Positions 61,532-64,000 of a stretch of 64,000 nucleotides of DNA are shown in pieces. Position numbers and translations under genes: made by a program. The DNA is from JAGPCK01 sp041675505 (GTDB taxonomy: Bacteria; Bacteroidota; Bacteroidia; UKL13-3). A model generated the notes under the pieces. That model did no database searches. It had not been told where the DNA came from and was given only the letters and a program-made list of their open reading frames with translations. Location: contig JBAYTR010000004.1 in assembly GCA_041675505.1 (NCBI GenBank), forward strand, positions 124,001 to 188,000, read 5' to 3'. The first letter of the stretch is position 1. Every line of letters starts with the position of its first letter.

Positions 61532-62755
61532 ATGCACCCCAAAAGCGTTTCCATTACCGACTTCACGTATGAACTCCCTGACTCGCGCATAGCACTATTC
61601 CCTTTAGCACAACGAGATCAGTCGCGTTTGTTGCACTACCAAAACGGGACTATTTCACACCACCTCTTTTCTGAATTGCCTCAGTTGCTTCCCGATTCTA
61701 CCTTACTGGTATTCAACAACACCAAAGTAGTACAGGCCCGTTTACACTTTCAAAAAACCAGCGGCACCCAAATAGAAATTATGTGTTTGGAGCCGGTTGC
61801 CCCCCACCATATTTTTGAACTTGCCTTTCACGTAAAACAGGAATGTACCTGGAAATGTATGGTGGGCAATGCCAAACGGTGGAAGAATGAAACGCTAACT
61901 AAAACCATACAACACGACCAACAGACCATTGAACTTACGGCTACCTTACTAGAGCGACAGGACGACCATTTTCTCGTCAAATTCAGCTGGACTCCTTCCC
62001 ATATTTTGTTTGGAGAATTATTATCACTGGCAGGTGTTCTTCCGCTTCCACCTTACCTTAACCGCGAAGCCACCGAAACAGATGTACAACGTTACCAAAC
62101 CGTTTACGCACGTGAAGATGGTTCAGTAGCTGCCCCCACAGCCGGCCTGCACTTTACCCCTCAGGTACTGGAACAACTTTCTTCAGCACACCACACAGTA
62201 AACTATGTTACCCTGCATGTGGGTGCAGGTACATTTAAGCCTGTTAAATCTGCTACTATGGAAGGCCACCACATGCACAATGAAAGGTTTCAGGTAAACA
62301 AAAGTGTGTTGGAAAATCTTATCAACTCCCATTTCCAAAAAACGGTTGCTGTAGGTACTACCTCGCTTCGTACTCTGGAAAGCCTGTATTGGTTCGGAGT
62401 AAACTTGCTTTTGGGTAAAAAGACCAACTTACAGGAAATACGCATAGGCCAATGGGAACCATACGAAAGCGTGGGACATTATACTTTACCAGAGAGTATT
62501 GAGGCAATTATCAGGCAAATGGAAAGTGAGCAAACTGATTCAATCAGCGGGGAAACACAACTGCTTATAGCACCAGGCTACCAATTCAGGGTTGTTGATG
62601 GAATAGTCACTAATTTCCACCAACCCGGCAGTACCTTGTTGTTACTAATTGCAGCCTTTATTGGCAAAAATTGGGAGAAAGTTTATTCAGAAGCGTTGAC
62701 TAAGGAATACCGTTTTTTGAGTTATGGTGACAGTTCCTTGCTGTGGCGGGAATAA
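61532..62755 (+). CDS. queA: S-adenosylmethionine:tRNA ribosyltransferase-isomerase
   Basis: A 407-residue QueA, which transfers and isomerises the ribosyl part of SAM onto preQ1-tRNA to give epoxyqueuosine. DFTYELPDSRIALFPLAQRD, LVFNNTKVVQARL, TVYAREDGSVAAPTAGLHFT, HVGAGTFKPVK and TNFHQPGSTLLLLIAAFIG are diagnostic. It is longer than the 340-360 residues of the Escherichia coli type because of inserts. Co-transcribed with the DUF5103 gene. Confidence 0.93.
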   Translation: MHPKSVSITDFTYELPDSRIALFPLAQRDQSRLLHYQNGTISHHLFSELPQLLPDSTLLVFNNTKVVQARLHFQKTSGTQIEIMCLEPVAPHHIFELAFHVKQECTWKCMVGNAKRWKNETLTKTIQHDQQTIELTATLLERQDDHFLVKFSWTPSHILFGELLSLAGVLPLPPYLNREATETDVQRYQTVYAREDGSVAAPTAGLHFTPQVLEQLSSAHHTVNYVTLHVGAGTFKPVKSATMEGHHMHNERFQVNKSVLENLINSHFQKTVAVGTTSLRTLESLYWFGVNLLLGKKTNLQEIRIGQWEPYESVGHYTLPESIEAIIRQMESEQTDSISGETQLLIAPGYQFRVVDGIVTNFHQPGSTLLLLIAAFIGKNWEKVYSEALTKEYRFLSYGDSSLLWRE

Positions 62756-62795
62756 TCATATCCTGATTAATCCTTGAGAAAAACATCTCAAAAAT

Positions 62796-62810
62796 ATAAT
62801 TATCAATTAT
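62796..62810. promoter_or_regulatory. PerR/Fur-box-like palindrome upstream of the Fur-family gene
   Basis: ATAATT-ATC-AATTAT, a perfect 6-bp inverted repeat with a 3-nt centre, similar in style to PerR boxes. Its first 12 bases (ATAATTATCAAT) recur exactly at 63001-63012, directly before the ATG of the Fur-family gene. Function inferred only. Confidence 0.35.
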
Positions 62811-62943
62811 TTTAATATCAATAAGTTAATATACATTAACCAAACCAGCACTGTAGGTTAAATCTGTCTCCTCATAACTGATAATCCTGTGCCTGCAATC
62901 AGCTCCACAGACCTGATTCTTTGAAAAATAATTTTGTAAATAG

Positions 62944-62976
62944 TTTTGTAAAATAAATAAAAAATAACTATTTTCG
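62944..62976 (+). promoter_or_regulatory. Promoter of the Fur-family gene and peroxiredoxin
   Basis: TTTTG (62944-62948) is followed after 20 nt by TATTTTCG (62969-62976), one base off TAnnTTTG. The predicted start of transcription is near 62982, giving a leader of about 30 nt that includes the second ATAATTATCAAT copy. The rest of the 257-bp gap shows no coding sequence. Confidence 0.5.
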
Positions 62977-63012
62977 CTACATAAATATTCCCACATAAGA
63001 ATAATTATCAAT

Positions 63013-63618
63013 ATGGCAGGTAAGCGTCCTACTCCGGCTCAGGCTCAAGAGAAACTCAACGAACTGGGTTTGAAAATTACACATCCACGGATTGTGATTT
63101 ATAACGCGCTGCTTAATTTGAGAGATCATCCTACAGCAGAGAATATTTATAAGAACATCCACAAGCAAAACCCCAGCATTTCCTTAGGTACGGTGTATAA
63201 AACGCTAGAGACCTTTTGTAACATCGGGCTCATCAATAAAGTAAAATCTGCTGAAGATAAGGTACGTTATGACATTCGTACTGACAACCACAACCACCTC
63301 TATTGCACCCGAACTGACAGGATTATTGACCTATACGATGAGGAACTGAAAAAAGTAATAGAAAAGTTTTTTGCCAAAAACCAGCTGAACAATTTTAAGG
63401 TCAATGAAGTTCAGTTACAAATAATGGGGGAAGTGATTAATGATGAGGTAGAGGAATTTTATGTGCTGCGTTCGGGCACAGAAATTGAAGAAGAGGAAAA
63501 CCCGGAAGTAACCGAAACACCAAGTGAACCTAAACCCAAAAAAGCACCGGTAGAGAAATCAAAAGCTAAAAAACCGGCACATGATGTTCCGCCACCCAAC
63601 CAATTGTCTATTCTTTAA
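63013..63618 (+). CDS. Fur-family transcriptional regulator (PerR-like)
   Basis: A 201-residue winged-helix repressor. The DNA-binding domain (NELGLKITHPRIVIYNALLN, HPTAENIYKNIHKQNPSISL, GTVYKTLETF) is intact, as are the regulatory-metal residues around HPTAENIY, DNHNHLYC and IIDLYDEE. The structural-zinc Cys pairs are not: the first CxxC is reduced to one Cys (HLYCTRTDR) and the second is missing (EVQLQIMGEVINDEVEEF). A 50-residue Lys/Pro/Glu-rich tail follows. The peroxiredoxin gene 19 bp downstream points to PerR-type peroxide sensing. Confidence 0.87.
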   Translation: MAGKRPTPAQAQEKLNELGLKITHPRIVIYNALLNLRDHPTAENIYKNIHKQNPSISLGTVYKTLETFCNIGLINKVKSAEDKVRYDIRTDNHNHLYCTRTDRIIDLYDEELKKVIEKFFAKNQLNNFKVNEVQLQIMGEVINDEVEEFYVLRSGTEIEEEENPEVTETPSEPKPKKAPVEKSKAKKPAHDVPPPNQLSIL

Positions 63619-63637
63619 AATTTAATTTGATTTATAT

Positions 63638-64000
63638 ATGACCATGTTAGTAGGAAAAAAAGCCCCCTCATTTACAGCCGCAGCGGTAGTAAACGGAGGT
63701 GACTTTGTTGACAGTTTTTCATTAGAGCAATACGTAGGCAAAAAACACGTGGTGTTCTTTTTCTATCCTTTGGATTTCACTTTTGTGTGTCCAACCGAAA
63801 TTATCGCTTTCCAAAAGCGAATAGCTGATTTTGAGGCCCGTAACGTAGCCGTTGTAGGGTGCTCCATTGATTCTAAATTCTCTCACTGGGCTTGGTTAAA
63901 CACCCCCGTTGATAAAGGCGGTATTCAGGGTGTTAAGTTCCCGCTGGTAGCTGATGTGAACAAAACCATCGCAGCTAACTTCGGAGTATTAGCCGGTTAT
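63638..64000 (+). CDS. Peroxiredoxin (AhpC/Prx1 type), cut by the window end
   Basis: The first 121 codons of a typical 2-Cys peroxiredoxin that reduces hydrogen peroxide and organic peroxides. It begins MTMLVGKKAPSFTAAAVVNG, and the peroxidatic Cys lies in YPLDFTFVCPTE (Cys51) with the GxxFVCPTEI context; WAWLNTPVDKGGIQGVKFPL follows. The resolving Cys would be beyond the window. An ATG at 63644 is an alternative start. Operon partner of the Fur/PerR-like regulator. Confidence 0.92.
   Translation, partial: MTMLVGKKAPSFTAAAVVNGGDFVDSFSLEQYVGKKHVVFFFYPLDFTFVCPTEIIAFQKRIADFEARNVAVVGCSIDSKFSHWAWLNTPVDKGGIQGVKFPLVADVNKTIAANFGVLAGY

Noticed and set aside
1..64000. tRNA, rRNA, CRISPR arrays, transposases, prophage or plasmid origin
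   Set aside because: None seen. All gaps between genes are below 300 bp and none shows tRNA-like folding, regular spacers or mobile-element genes.

Overview
The window comes from a member of the Bacteroidota, moderately AT-rich. Reasons: C25/gingipain-like peptidase and DUF1501 proteins ending in type IX secretion (T9SS)-type C-termini, a DUF5103 (T9SS plug-like) protein, families largely restricted to the phylum (DUF4294, DUF4296, DUF6252-like), an ExbB-ExbD-ExbD-TonB cluster, the bacillithiol enzyme BshB1, weak or absent Shine-Dalgarno sites, and several -7 boxes of the Bacteroidota form TAnnTTTG. I cannot name a genus.

Region 1 (about 0.1-28.1 kb) is a large surface-polysaccharide locus of the Wzx/Wzy type: ten or so glycosyltransferases, an O-antigen polymerase-like protein, a flippase, an acyltransferase, a FkbM and a class I methyltransferase, a sugar-nucleotide SDR, UDP-GlcNAc 2-epimerase, a NodU-type carbamoyltransferase, an asparagine-synthase homologue, and the Wza-like export lipoprotein with a Wzc-like co-polymerase/tyrosine kinase. 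It is a mosaic of strand blocks (+, -, +, -) with many 1-30 bp gene overlaps and is most AT-rich at 15.9-22.7 kb. A very large C25 peptidase (PorU/PorU2-like) is embedded in it. The missing pieces (initiating sugar-phosphate transferase, precursor enzymes) must be elsewhere; an isolated GDP-mannose 4,6-dehydratase lies at 32-33 kb.

Region 2 (28-51 kb) is mostly housekeeping: M20 amidohydrolase, a heme-monooxygenase-like ABM protein with a small membrane protein, biotin carboxylase, the DUF1800/DUF1501 pair, a LysM-DPBB protein, NfeD, MutS2, a YggS-like PLP protein, EamA transporter, BshB1, Lgt and MtaB. At 39.9-41.1 kb a tight three-gene operon encodes a HEPN-like protein, an unknown protein and a SecB-like chaperone, a candidate undescribed chaperone-linked system.

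Region 3 (51-64 kb) holds yceI, a DUF6252-like gene that appears to have been inserted between two 104-bp direct repeats, a TPR protein, a PstS-like lipoprotein, the TonB/ExbD/ExbD/ExbB energy-transduction operon, an ABC-F protein, the DUF5103 T9SS protein, queA, and a Fur/PerR-type regulator followed by a peroxiredoxin that runs off the window.

The strongest cross-cutting signal is regulatory. Upstream of the heme-monooxygenase gene, the HEPN-X-SecB operon and exbB, the same 9-mer half-site TTATTTAGA starts a 23-bp (near-)palindrome that sits 4-7 nt before a TAnnTTTG-like -7 box, in the -33 position. Two of the three targets are linked to iron or heme, so this looks like an operator of an iron-responsive repressor, with the HEPN-SecB operon as an unexpected possible member.
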